This document shows, piece by piece, positions 7,679 through 17,556 of a stretch of 64,000 nucleotides of DNA (positions within the stretch are counted from its first letter, which is position 1; each line of letters starts with the position of its first letter). The stretch spans positions 29,381-93,380 of the forward strand of contig CAXTCI010000001.1 of the NCBI GenBank assembly GCA_964242325.1, written 5' to 3'. The notes under the pieces are model-generated. The model saw nothing but the letters and a program-made list of their open reading frames with translations, made no database searches and had not been told where the DNA came from. Origin of the DNA: DASWOJ01 sp964242325 (GTDB lineage Bacteria > Pseudomonadota > Alphaproteobacteria > Acetobacterales > Acetobacteraceae). The translations under genes and the position numbers were made by a program.

Positions 7679-8989
7679 TCAAAAACTGTTGCGCATGACG
7701 ATGTTCTCCAGCGCCTCCTGCCGCCCGCTCCGAGGCTGCGGCCCGGTGCCAGCCCCCGCCGCGTGATCCGCCAAGTCCGCCAAGCTCATGCCCTCAGACA
7801 GTATCCCAACGCCGAGCGCCTCATCCCACCCGGCATAACGCCGTCCGCGAGCCTCGTCCAAACCGCCATCAACCGTAATCCGCTCCGCGATCAGCAGCGC
7901 CCGCGCCATCGTATCCACCCCGCCGACATGGGCGTGCAGCAGGTCCTCGACATCTATGCTTTGCCGCCGGATCTTGGCATCGAAGTTAAATCCGCCGTTG
8001 CCCAGCCCGCCAGCCCGGACCACCTCCAGCACCGCCAACGACAGGTCCTGCGCGTTCGTCGGGAACTGGTCGGTGTCCCAGCCATTCTGCGGATCGCCGC
8101 GGTTCATATCCACCGATCCAAGCACGCCAAGCGCCGCCGCCGTCGCGATCTCATGCTCGAAGCTATGCCCGGCCAAGGTCGCATGGTTCGCCTCGACGTT
8201 CAGCTTCACCTCGCCCAGCAGCTTGTGCCGGGCCAAGAAGCCATAGACCGTGGCGACGTCGTGGTCATACTGGTGCTTCGTAGGCTCCATCGGCTTCGGC
8301 TCCACCAGGATGGTACCCGCAAATCCGATCCGGTGCTTATGCTCCACCACCAGGTTCAAGAACCGCCCAAGCTGAGCATCCTCCCGCGCCAAGTCCGTAT
8401 TCAGCAGCGTGTCGTAACCCTCCCGGCCCCCCCACAGCACATAGTTGCTGCCGCCCAGCCGGTGCGTCGCCTCCAGCGCATGCTTCACCTGCCCGGCCGC
8501 ATAGGCAAACACCTCCGGGTCCGGATTAGTCGCCGCGCCAGCCATATACCGAGGATGGCTGAACAGGTTCGCAGTCCCCCACAACAGACGGACGCCCGTG
8601 CGCTGCATATGCCCCTCGATATGCGCCAGCACCGCATCGAGGTTGGCGTTGCTCTCCCGCAGGCTGGCCCCCTCCGGCGCCACATCGCGGTCATGAAAAC
8701 AAAAGAACGGCATCCCGAGACGCTCAAGAAAGGCGAACGCCGCGTCCGCTTTCTGCATCGCCGCCGCCATTGGCTCCCCGGCGAACCAGGGCCGCTCCTG
8801 CGTCGGCGCGCCAAACGGATCAAGCCCGTTGGCGACGAACGAGTGCCAGTAGGCCACCGCCGGACGCAGCCAGTCCTCCATCGAACGGCCCAGCACCATG
8901 CGCCCCTTGTCATAGTAGCGCAGTGCAAACGGTCCAGTGGCGTCCGGCCCCTCGAAGCGGACATAGGGCAGGTGGTCGAAAGCTGTCAT
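7679..8989 (-). CDS. xylA: Xylose isomerase
   Basis: Cytoplasmic aldose-ketose isomerase converting D-xylose to D-xylulose (many also act on glucose). The 436-aa length is that of the class II enzymes. The catalytic His99 is in FCFHDRD, and the metal-binding and proton-shuttle region is intact: Glu230 and Lys232 in VEPKPMEP, then NVEANHATLAGHSFEHE and the DMNRGDPQNGWDTDQFP block near the C-terminus. The start ATG gives MTAFDHLPY, matching the usual N-terminus; an ATG three codons earlier is possible and no strong ribosome-binding site decides. It is the last gene of the minus-strand sugar operon. No xylulokinase gene is present in the window, so the product may be phosphorylated by an enzyme encoded elsewhere, or the true substrate differs from xylose. 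Confidence 0.96.
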   Translation of the reverse strand: MTAFDHLPYVRFEGPDATGPFALRYYDKGRMVLGRSMEDWLRPAVAYWHSFVANGLDPFGAPTQERPWFAGEPMAAAMQKADAAFAFLERLGMPFFCFHDRDVAPEGASLRESNANLDAVLAHIEGHMQRTGVRLLWGTANLFSHPRYMAGAATNPDPEVFAYAAGQVKHALEATHRLGGSNYVLWGGREGYDTLLNTDLAREDAQLGRFLNLVVEHKHRIGFAGTILVEPKPMEPTKHQYDHDVATVYGFLARHKLLGEVKLNVEANHATLAGHSFEHEIATAAALGVLGSVDMNRGDPQNGWDTDQFPTNAQDLSLAVLEVVRAGGLGNGGFNFDAKIRRQSIDVEDLLHAHVGGVDTMARALLIAERITVDGGLDEARGRRYAGWDEALGVGILSEGMSLADLADHAAGAGTGPQPRSGRQEALENIVMRNSF

Positions 8990-9215
8990 GGCTGGCATCC
9001 AAACTCGAAGAAAACGCGTGTCGGCGCCGGGCAGCGGCCCCGGACGGCGGCCCGGCTCAGCAGCAGCCGGCCGGCCCGCGCCGTACCCAGCCCGCTCCGC
9101 CACGGCTGGAGCATGGCGTCGCCCACCGGCGCCGCCGCTCGGCAATGCGGGCTGGCATCAGCGGTCGCCAGGACCGCCCCGGCGCCGGACCCAACGCGGT
9201 CAATGGCGGGGGACA

Positions 9216-10397
9216 TCAGGCGTCAAGCCCAGTCCAAGCGGAGTCCGCCCGGGCCGAGGCAAGAGCCGCCGCAATGAACCGCATCCCGCGCAGGCCGTCC
9301 TCCAACCCAGGCACCAGCAGGCACGCCGGATCGGGCGCACGGCCCTCGATGCGGGCGCTGATCTGCTCCGCCGTATCGCGGTAAAGCTGCGCGAACCCCT
9401 CCAAGTAACCTTCCGGGTGTCCCGCCGGTATCCGACTGGCATGCGCCGCGACAGCACCCGCCCCCGACCCGGCCCGGCGGATCAGTTGCGGCGGCTCGCC
9501 AAACGGAGTGAACAGCAGGTTGTTCGGCTGCTCCTGCGACCAGTCCAGGCCGCCAGTCTCCCCATAAACCCGCAGCCGCAACGCGTTCTCGTTTCCCGGC
9601 GCAACCTGCGACGCCCACAGCATCCCGCGCGCACCGCCGCCGAAGCGCAGCATCATATGCGCGTTGTCATCCACCTTGCGCCCGGGAACAAAGCTTGCCA
9701 GGTCGGCCGCGACGCTCTCGCACCGTAGGCCGCTCACGAACTCGGCCAGGTTGAACGCGTGGGTGCCGATGTCGCCGGTGCATCCGGCCGCGCCGCTGCG
9801 CTCCGGATCGGTGCGCCACGACGCCTGCTTGTGCCCGGTGTCCTCCAGGCCGGTCGTCAGCCAATCCTGCGGATATTCGACCTGCACCAAGCGGATCGTC
9901 CCCAGCCGTCCCGCCGCAACCATCTCGCGCGCCTGCCGCACCATCGGGTAGCCGGTATAGTTGTGCGTCAGCGTGAACACGACGCCGCTCCGCCGCACCG
10001 CATCCGCCAGCGCCACCGCGTCCTCAAGCCGGTGCGTCATCGGCTTGTCGCAGATCACATGGATGCCGCGCTCCGCAAACGCCTGCGCCGGCGCGGCATG
10101 CATGTGGTTCGGCGTGACCACGGCGACCACATCTATTCCATCGGCACGCCCGGCCTCACGCTCCGCCATTTCCGCGAACCCGGCATAGCTCCGGTCCCCC
10201 GCGATGTGCAGCTCGCCAGCGCTGGCATGGGCGCGCGCCGGGTCGGATGACAACGCCCCGGCCACCAGCTCATACCGGTCGTCCAGCCGCGCCGCGATCC
10301 GGTGCACCCCCCCAATGAACGCCCCCTGGCCGCCGCCGACCATGCCGAGCCGCAGCCGCCGCGCAGCCGCCGCGCCCGCCGTCCCCTCAATCGCCAT
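9216..10397 (-). CDS. Gfo/Idh/MocA-family sugar oxidoreductase
   Basis: NAD(P)-dependent dehydrogenase, 393 aa. The N-terminal Rossmann fold shows the dinucleotide motif GMVGGGQGAFIGGVH, and the family motif is CDKPMTHRLEDA (Lys of the EKP-type motif). The C-terminal GFO_IDH domain carries the substrate-binding histidine region GDIGTHAFNLAEFV. Members oxidise sugar alcohols, inositols or 3-keto sugars, or open glycosides; the exact substrate is unknown. The start (MAIEGTAG) lies one base past the stop of the upstream TIM-barrel gene, so the two are coupled. The 226 bases to xylA hold no gene that I can support. It is much longer than, and distinct from, the second Gfo/Idh gene of the operon. 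Confidence 0.9.
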   Translation of the reverse strand: MAIEGTAGAAAARRLRLGMVGGGQGAFIGGVHRIAARLDDRYELVAGALSSDPARAHASAGELHIAGDRSYAGFAEMAEREAGRADGIDVVAVVTPNHMHAAPAQAFAERGIHVICDKPMTHRLEDAVALADAVRRSGVVFTLTHNYTGYPMVRQAREMVAAGRLGTIRLVQVEYPQDWLTTGLEDTGHKQASWRTDPERSGAAGCTGDIGTHAFNLAEFVSGLRCESVAADLASFVPGRKVDDNAHMMLRFGGGARGMLWASQVAPGNENALRLRVYGETGGLDWSQEQPNNLLFTPFGEPPQLIRRAGSGAGAVAAHASRIPAGHPEGYLEGFAQLYRDTAEQISARIEGRAPDPACLLVPGLEDGLRGMRFIAAALASARADSAWTGLDA

Positions 10398-10398
10398 C

Positions 10399-11454
10399 TC
10401 AGCCGATCCCCAGCATCGCACGGTTCGCCACCTGGTCGGTGCCACTCGCAGCGAAGTCGTCGAAGGCCCGGGCCGCCACCTCGATGATATGCGACGCGAT
10501 GAACGGCGCCCCTTCGGCCGCACCCTGTTCGCTGTCCTTGATGCAGCACTCCCATTCGAGCACCGCCCACCCGTCAAACCCGTATTGCGAAAGCTTGGAA
10601 AAGATGCCGCCAAAATCCACCTGGCCGTCCCCCAGCGAGCGGAACCGCCCGGCGCGATTCACCCAGGGCTGAAACCCGGAATAAACCCCCTGCCGGCCAC
10701 TCGGATTGAATTCCGCGTCCTTCACGTGGAACATCCGGATGCGCTGGTGGTAGATATCGATGAACTGCAGGTAGTCGAGCTGCTGCAGCAGGAAGTGGCT
10801 AGGATCATACAGGATGTTGGCGCGCGGATGATTGCCGACCCGCTCCAGGAACATCTCATAGGTGATGCCGTCGTGCAGGTCCTCGCCCGGATGTATCTCG
10901 TAGCAGACGTCCACCCCCGCCGCATCGAACGCGTCCAGAATCGGCCGCCACCGCTGCGCCAACTCGTCGAATGCCGTCTCCACCAGCCCGGCCGGCCGCT
11001 GCGGCCAAGGATAAACAAACGGCCACGCCAACCCCCCCGAGAAGGTGACATGCGCCGTCAGCCCCAGGTTGCGCGACGCCCGCGCCGCCATCATGAGCTG
11101 CTCCACCGCCCACTCCTGCCGCGCCTTTGGATTGCCCCGCACCGCCGGGGCGGCAAAGCCGTCGAATGCCGTGTCATAGGCCGGATGCACCGCGACAAGC
11201 TGCCCCTGCAGGTGGGTTGACAGCTCCGTCAGCTCCACGCCTGCCTCAGCCAGGACGCCCTTAACCTCGTCGCAGTACGTGGTGCTTTCGGCGGCACGGC
11301 CCAGGTCGAACAGCCGGGCATCCCAGGACGGGATTTGCACCCCCTTGTAGCCATGCCCGGCCGCCCACGCGGCAATCCCAGCCAGGCCATTGAACGGCGC
11401 CGCATCACCCGCAAACTGCGCGAGAAAGATGGCCGGTCCCTTGATGGTCTTCAT
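10399..11454 (-). CDS. Sugar phosphate isomerase/epimerase-like TIM-barrel protein
   Basis: Predicted 351-aa xylose-isomerase-like TIM barrel (AP endonuclease 2 superfamily). Metal-ligand type motifs are visible: CYEIHPGEDLHDG, NILYDPSHFLLQQLDYL, FHVKDAEFNPSG and the C-terminal AVLEWECCIKDSEQGA. Such proteins serve as hydroxypyruvate isomerases, inosose dehydratases or keto-sugar 2-epimerases next to Gfo/Idh enzymes. The start is at MKTIKGPAIF. The downstream Gfo/Idh gene begins one base after its stop, and the two are a commonly seen pair. It probably isomerises or epimerises the keto-sugar made or used by that oxidoreductase; this is inferred from context. Confidence 0.88.
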   Translation of the reverse strand: MKTIKGPAIFLAQFAGDAAPFNGLAGIAAWAAGHGYKGVQIPSWDARLFDLGRAAESTTYCDEVKGVLAEAGVELTELSTHLQGQLVAVHPAYDTAFDGFAAPAVRGNPKARQEWAVEQLMMAARASRNLGLTAHVTFSGGLAWPFVYPWPQRPAGLVETAFDELAQRWRPILDAFDAAGVDVCYEIHPGEDLHDGITYEMFLERVGNHPRANILYDPSHFLLQQLDYLQFIDIYHQRIRMFHVKDAEFNPSGRQGVYSGFQPWVNRAGRFRSLGDGQVDFGGIFSKLSQYGFDGWAVLEWECCIKDSEQGAAEGAPFIASHIIEVAARAFDDFAASGTDQVANRAMLGIG

Positions 11455-11480
11455 GTCGGATGCGTCCCCCGATGGTTTTC

Positions 11481-12383
11481 TTATGGGTTGGCGACGAACG
11501 GACCGCCACGGCACTGCTTCAGGTAATTCAGCGCATGGACCTGCCCGGTCATCTCCAGATCATCGCGGTAAACCGGGTCATGCCAGCCCTCGATATCAAT
11601 CGAGCCGTCGTAACCGCCCAGCCGAAGCTCGCTGATGACATCGGTCCAGTTCGTATCGCCAAACCCCGGCGTCCGGTGGAACGCGAACGGCACCTTGCCG
11701 AATATCCCGTGCTTGCGCACAACGTCCCAGCGCACCGTCGCGTCCTTGCCGTGCACATGAAAGATCTTCGGCATCCAATCGAGCAGCTGCGGCATCGGCT
11801 CGATCAAATAGAAAAGCTGGTGGCAAGGCTCCCATTCCAGCCCGATGTTCTCGTCCGGCAACGCGTTGAACATCAGCTCCCAAGCCGCGGGACTATGCGC
11901 GATGTTCCAATCGCCGGTCTCCCAGGTGCCCAGCATCGGGCAGTTCTCGAACGCGATCCGCACGCCCTTATCGGCAGCCCGGCGCGCCAGCTCGCCCCAA
12001 ACCTCCTTATACCGCGGCAGGCTCTCAGGCAGCGGCTTGCCCCGAATGCGCCCGGTGAAACCAGCGATCACCGTCGCCCCGAACAGGTGGGCGTTGTCAA
12101 TCAGCTTGACCCAGCCCTCATGGGTTTCACGGTCAATATCGGTGCCCTCCAATGGGTTGCCGAACATCGCCAGCGTCGGGATCGTCACGTCGGCGTTGCC
12201 GATCGCCTCCTTCACCCGTTCGGCCAGCCGCGGCAGGTCGTGCCGCATATGCTGCCACCACATCAGTTGCAGGCTTTCGAAGCCGTGCGGCAGGATCTGG
12301 CGTATGTAGTCCGGCGCCTCCACCCGGTTGCACCGGACCATCGTGCCGATCCGGTTCTTCAGTTGTGCGTTTTGCATGGTCAT
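11481..12383 (-). CDS. Sugar phosphate isomerase/epimerase-like TIM-barrel protein (second)
   Basis: Predicted 300-aa TIM barrel of the xylose isomerase-like family. Characteristic pieces are IAFENCPMLGTWETGDWNIA, NIGLEWEPCHQLFYL, KIFHVHGKDATV and the terminal GSIDIEGWHDPVYRD, giving Glu, Asp/Glu and His metal ligands. It is clearly diverged from the other TIM-barrel gene in the operon. The ATG overlaps the stop of the upstream Gfo/Idh gene (ATGA), so it pairs with that oxidoreductase; the operon therefore has two oxidoreductase/isomerase pairs. A 26-base gap separates it from the next gene. Confidence 0.88.
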   Translation of the reverse strand: MTMQNAQLKNRIGTMVRCNRVEAPDYIRQILPHGFESLQLMWWQHMRHDLPRLAERVKEAIGNADVTIPTLAMFGNPLEGTDIDRETHEGWVKLIDNAHLFGATVIAGFTGRIRGKPLPESLPRYKEVWGELARRAADKGVRIAFENCPMLGTWETGDWNIAHSPAAWELMFNALPDENIGLEWEPCHQLFYLIEPMPQLLDWMPKIFHVHGKDATVRWDVVRKHGIFGKVPFAFHRTPGFGDTNWTDVISELRLGGYDGSIDIEGWHDPVYRDDLEMTGQVHALNYLKQCRGGPFVANP

Positions 12384-13420
12384 TCCGCTTCGGTGATGTG
12401 GACGAGCTGCCCGGTCTCGGCGCTCTCGATGGCGCCGGCCACCATGGCCAGGCTCTTGATATTCTCAGACCCCGTGGTCTCCGGCGGCTGGCCCGTGCGT
12501 ATCGCCTGGATGAAATCCTCGATCACCCCGCGATGCCCGCCCACGCGATCCCCAGGATCGAGCGCCGGCACGGTAACCGGATCAAACTCCGAGAACAGGC
12601 CAGGCGGCCCGCCGACCCGGCGCACCACCTCGGCGCGCACGTCGTCCTCCCCGTCCCACAGCAGCGTGCCGCGCGTCCCGGTGATCCGCCAAGCGCTTTC
12701 CCAGCTCGTGCGCAGCCCCTCCGCGCACCAGCTTCCCCGGTAGTTGAACACGGCGCCGCCACCCATCTCGAACACCGCAATTGCCGAGGCGCCATCCGCA
12801 TACCAGGAGTTCACCGGGTTCCACTCGCGGCACCAAACGCTGGCCGCCGCCCCGCCGGCGAACAGGCGCCCGACGTCGAAGGTGTGTATCGCCATGTCCA
12901 GCAGCAGCACGTGCCGCATCTCTTCGCGGAAGCCGCCGAAATGCGGCCCAAGGAAGAAGTCGCAATACAGCCCGGTCACCTCGCCAATGCCCCCGCCGCG
13001 CAGAAAGCGGGCAATACGGCGCACCCCGGGGTGGTAGCGCCGGTTCTGGATAACGGCATGCACCCGCCCAGCGGCGCGCGAAGTGCGGATAAGATCGCGC
13101 GCATTCTCCAGCGTGTCGGCCATCGGCTTCTCGGTCAGCACGTGGCAGCCGTGCTCCAGCGCCGTGGTCGCGACCTGGTGCCGCACGCTCGGCACGACAA
13201 TGTCGAACACCGCCTCCGGCTGCTCCTGCGCCAGCATGGCGGCAAGGTCAGGCCCAACCGCCGCCCCGTCCAGCGACAGCTCGGCCCGCCGCTCCTCGGC
13301 GCGCCCGACCTCGGGGTCCACCAACCCGACGATCTCGACCTCACCCGTCGCCAGCGCCGCCTTCAAAAAGTTGGTGCTCATCCGCCCGCACCCGGCGGCC
13401 ACCACGCGTATCCCACTCAT
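12380..13420 (-). CDS. Gfo/Idh/MocA-family sugar oxidoreductase (second)
   Basis: NAD(P)-dependent oxidoreductase, 346 aa. The N-terminal Rossmann motif reads VVAAGCGRMSTNFLKA, the EKP motif TEKPMADTLENA, and the substrate His region LLLDMAIHTFDVGRLF. The C-terminal half contains the usual beta-sheet oxidoreductase domain. The start ATG overlaps the stop of the upstream permease gene, and its own stop overlaps the start of the TIM-barrel gene, so membrane transport and first metabolic steps are translationally linked. Substrate unknown; the linked CUT1-type transporter implies a mono- or oligosaccharide or a polyol. Confidence 0.9.
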   Translation of the reverse strand: MSGIRVVAAGCGRMSTNFLKAALATGEVEIVGLVDPEVGRAEERRAELSLDGAAVGPDLAAMLAQEQPEAVFDIVVPSVRHQVATTALEHGCHVLTEKPMADTLENARDLIRTSRAAGRVHAVIQNRRYHPGVRRIARFLRGGGIGEVTGLYCDFFLGPHFGGFREEMRHVLLLDMAIHTFDVGRLFAGGAAASVWCREWNPVNSWYADGASAIAVFEMGGGAVFNYRGSWCAEGLRTSWESAWRITGTRGTLLWDGEDDVRAEVVRRVGGPPGLFSEFDPVTVPALDPGDRVGGHRGVIEDFIQAIRTGQPPETTGSENIKSLAMVAGAIESAETGQLVHITEAE

Positions 13421-14229
13421 TTCAAAGCTCCTGCCGTCAGGCCGCTCACGATCCGCCGTTGCAGCAGCATGAAGACGATGATGACCGGGGTGACGAACAC
13501 GCTGGCAAAGGCCATCGCGTTGCCCCAGTCCGAATAATCGGCGCCCACAAAGCCATACAGCCCGACCGTAGCCGGCTGCAGCGCCTTCCGGTTCAGCAGC
13601 GAGACCGGATAAACGAACTCGCCATAGGCCAGCAGGAACACCAGCGCTCCCACGACGATGTAGCCGACCCGCGCCAGCGGCAGCGTGATCCGCAGGAACG
13701 CCATGACGCGCGACGACCCATCCACCCGGGCCGCATCCTCCAGGTCCACTGGCACCTGGGCGAAGCTGGTGCGCAGCATAACGATGGCGAACGGCAGCGT
13801 CTTGGTCGTGGTCGCAAGGATCACGGCGAGCTGGGTGTTGATCAGGCCGAGCTGCCGGAAGATCACGAACATCGGCGTCACCAGCAGCGGCGGCGGCAGC
13901 ACCTGCGACAGCATCACCCCGACCAGCATCGCATCCATCCACAGCGACGTCTTGCGCGCCAGCGAGTAGGCGGCCCCTGTCGCCAGCACCAGCGTAAGCA
14001 CGGTGACTCCCACGGACAGCAACACGCTGTTGCCCATGAACAAAGCGATGTTCTCCCGCTCGAAGATCCAGCGGAAGGCGGCGAGCGTCGGGGCATGCGG
14101 CATAAGCGTCGGCGGGCTGGCATTCAGCTCGTCCGACGTCTTCAGCGCCGACGCATACATCCAATAAACCGGGAACAGATACAGCGCGGAGACCCCAGCC
14201 CCGACGCCGGTGAGCAGCCAGCGGCGCAT
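13417..14229 (-). CDS. Sugar ABC transporter permease (MalG-type, CUT1)
   Basis: Inner-membrane permease, 270 aa, with about six membrane segments. The EAA loop reads EDAARVDGSSRVMAFLRITL, as in MalG/UgpE-type subunits, and the short C-terminal tail ends right after the last helix. It overlaps the other permease gene by one base at its start and the Gfo/Idh gene at its end. It forms the channel with the MalF-type partner encoded immediately upstream. Confidence 0.93.
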   Translation of the reverse strand: MRRWLLTGVGAGVSALYLFPVYWMYASALKTSDELNASPPTLMPHAPTLAAFRWIFERENIALFMGNSVLLSVGVTVLTLVLATGAAYSLARKTSLWMDAMLVGVMLSQVLPPPLLVTPMFVIFRQLGLINTQLAVILATTTKTLPFAIVMLRTSFAQVPVDLEDAARVDGSSRVMAFLRITLPLARVGYIVVGALVFLLAYGEFVYPVSLLNRKALQPATVGLYGFVGADYSDWGNAMAFASVFVTPVIIVFMLLQRRIVSGLTAGALK

Positions 14230-15176
14230 CAGGACAGCCGCTCCGCCCGGACGCTGCGCACATAGATCAGCGTCACCAAGAACACGACCACCAGCATCAC
14301 GGTCGAGATCGCGGCCCCGCCGCCGAAGTCGAACAGCTCGAACGACAGGCGGTATGCCCAGACCGGGAAGATGTTGCTGGAATCCACGGGACCGCCATGG
14401 GTCATGGTCCAGATCAGGTCGAAGGCCCGCATGGTGTAAACGGTCGAAAGCGCCAACAGCGCATAGATCGTCGGCCGCAGCATCGGCACCGTCAGCGAAA
14501 AGAACCGCCGCACCGGCCCGGCGCCGTCCAGCGCCGCCGCCTCATACATATCCTGCGGCAGCCCGGCGAGCCCCGCCGCCAGCAGGATCATGTTGAACGG
14601 CACCCCGAACCAGATGTTGGCAAGCGTCACGCCGAACAGCGAAGTCGCCGGGTCGGAAAGCCAGTAGATCGGCCCGGACGCCAGCCCAAGGCTGCGCAGC
14701 GCATAGTTGATGACCCCGTTGTCGGAGGCCAGCAGCCACTTCCAAACCGCGCCGATCACCAGCGGCGGAAGTATCCACCCTGCGAGGATAAGGCCGCGAA
14801 AGAAGCTCGCCCCCGGGAACGGCTGCTGGAAGAACAGCGCCAGCGCCAGGCCGCCCAGGAACTGCAGCGCGACGTTGCCGACCACGAACAGCAGCGTGTT
14901 CTGCAGCACGATGGCGAACAGCGGGTCGCCGATCAGCTTACCGTAGTTGTCCAGGCCGACGAACGGCCGGAACACGGTGCCGATGTTGCCGAGCGTAACC
15001 TCCTGCACGCTCATGATCAGGTTATACAGGACGGGGTAGCCGACAAAGAACATCAGATACAGCGCGCTGAACCCGACCATCACCGGCCAGACCGCCTCGG
15101 AGTCGAGCGCACGGTCCCGCCTGCGCCGTCTCGCGCTCACGCGCGGCGGCGCGTCTGGCCAGGCGTCGGCGGGCAC
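14229..15176 (-). CDS. Sugar ABC transporter permease (MalF/UgpA-type, CUT1)
   Basis: Inner-membrane permease, 315 aa. A charged N-terminus (RRRRRDRALDSEAV) is followed by the first helix and about five more segments. The EAA loop is YEAAALDGAGPVRRFFSLTV. It starts one base after the stop of the substrate-binding protein gene and overlaps the MalG-type gene, which is the usual CUT1 order of binding protein, F-type, then G-type permease. Confidence 0.93.
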   Translation of the reverse strand: MPADAWPDAPPRVSARRRRRDRALDSEAVWPVMVGFSALYLMFFVGYPVLYNLIMSVQEVTLGNIGTVFRPFVGLDNYGKLIGDPLFAIVLQNTLLFVVGNVALQFLGGLALALFFQQPFPGASFFRGLILAGWILPPLVIGAVWKWLLASDNGVINYALRSLGLASGPIYWLSDPATSLFGVTLANIWFGVPFNMILLAAGLAGLPQDMYEAAALDGAGPVRRFFSLTVPMLRPTIYALLALSTVYTMRAFDLIWTMTHGGPVDSSNIFPVWAYRLSFELFDFGGGAAISTVMLVVVFLVTLIYVRSVRAERLS

Positions 15177-16421
15177 CTACAATCCCACCATGGGCGTCCG
15201 GTCGAGAATCGGCGTGATCACCCTGGATGCCTTCTGCAGCGCCACCTCAGGCGTGGAGCGGCCCGTCAGCGCTTCCTGCACCGCCGTCTGCACCGCCGCC
15301 GAGATATCGGGCCAGCGAGGATGCGGCCCGCGCGGCCGGGCCACCTCCATCTGCTTCCGGAAGGTGGCAAACGCCTCCGGAAACGCCGGCTGATCCACCT
15401 GCATATCCTTGATCGGCGCCAGGCGGCCGCCGGTCCAAGCTTGCTGCATCTGGGCAGGTTCGGACATGAACTCGATCACCTTGAACGCCGCCGCCACGTT
15501 GCGGGCGCCCTTCGGCACGCCCCACACATAGCCGCCCAGCGCCGACGCCTCGATCTCCTTGCCCTCACGATGCGGCAGGGTCGCGACGCGCCAGTTGAAC
15601 TTGACCTCCTTCATGCGCTGCAGCTCCCAAGGGCCGCTCACCACCATCGCCGACCCGCCGGCCAGCCACGAGCTGGTCATCTCGAACTGCCGCTTCACCA
15701 GGACGTCGCGGGACGCCTGGCCCTTACCCACGAAATCCGTCCAAAGCTGCAGCGCCGCCGCCGCGTCCGGCGAGGTCAGCGTCTTCAGGTTCGCGCCGGA
15801 CTGCTGCAGGAACGGCAGGAACTGGAACGTCCCTTCCTCGCTCTGCACCGCGCAGAACGCCATGCCGAACACGTTGTGCTCCTTGTCCGTCAGCACCTCC
15901 GCCGCATGCCGCAGCTCCGCCCAGGTCCGAGGCGGCTGGTCGGGATCAAGCCCGCGCGCCCGAAACATATCGGCGTTGTAATACAGCGCGAGCGTGTTGG
16001 CCTCGCCCGGCACGGCATACTGCTTGCCGTCCCACAGCGTCGTCGCCCAGCTTCCCGGATAATACTCTCCGGGCTTGATGACGCCGGACGCCTTGACCAG
16101 TGCCGACAGGTCCTCCAGCGCCCCCTGGGTCGCAAAGCTGGCGACGTTGGGATTATCAACCGTAATCAGGTCCGGCACGTCGCCGGTCGCGATGCCTTTG
16201 ATGAGCTGCTGCGACAACTGCCCGAACGGCACGAACTTCTGGTCAATTGGCAGGTCGGCGTGGGCGTCGTTCCACCGCTTGATGTTCTTGAGGCCGGGTT
16301 CGGTTTCCGCGCCGAAGATGTGCCACATCGTCACCGGCTCGGCCGCCGCCGCCCGCCGCGCACCGCCCAGCAGCGCCAGCGTGCCCAAGGCCATGCCCTG
16401 CTTCAAAAAATCCCGTCTCAT
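15177..16421 (-). CDS. Sugar ABC transporter substrate-binding protein (extracellular solute-binding family 1)
   Basis: Periplasmic sugar-binding protein, 414 aa. The N-terminus MRRDFLKQGMALGTLALLGG is a twin-arginine-like signal (RRDFLK) with cleavage likely after the RAAAAE region. The mature part resembles UgpB/MalE-type proteins (VTMWHIFGAETEPGLKN, later GPWELQRMKEVKFNW and GGYVWGVPKGARN). Export by Tat suggests folding before export, as often seen for such binding proteins in alphaproteobacteria. It is the first transporter gene after the ATPase, with 54 bases between them, and abuts the MalF-type permease gene. Confidence 0.93.
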   Translation of the reverse strand: MRRDFLKQGMALGTLALLGGARRAAAAEPVTMWHIFGAETEPGLKNIKRWNDAHADLPIDQKFVPFGQLSQQLIKGIATGDVPDLITVDNPNVASFATQGALEDLSALVKASGVIKPGEYYPGSWATTLWDGKQYAVPGEANTLALYYNADMFRARGLDPDQPPRTWAELRHAAEVLTDKEHNVFGMAFCAVQSEEGTFQFLPFLQQSGANLKTLTSPDAAAALQLWTDFVGKGQASRDVLVKRQFEMTSSWLAGGSAMVVSGPWELQRMKEVKFNWRVATLPHREGKEIEASALGGYVWGVPKGARNVAAAFKVIEFMSEPAQMQQAWTGGRLAPIKDMQVDQPAFPEAFATFRKQMEVARPRGPHPRWPDISAAVQTAVQEALTGRSTPEVALQKASRVITPILDRTPMVGL

Positions 16422-16475
16422 GGTCGTCCCCCCGTTTGCCGCCGTCGTTCGCAGCGGTCATTTTCAGCGTCGTTT

Positions 16476-17531
<1,056 letters not shown>

Positions 17532-17556
17532 GACGCGCCCCCACCGCACACGACGG

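Noticed and set aside
8990..9215. Possible small gene between the Gfo/Idh gene and xylA
   Set aside because: The open minus-strand frames have Arg/Ala/Pro-rich composition, no ribosome-binding site and no family resemblance.
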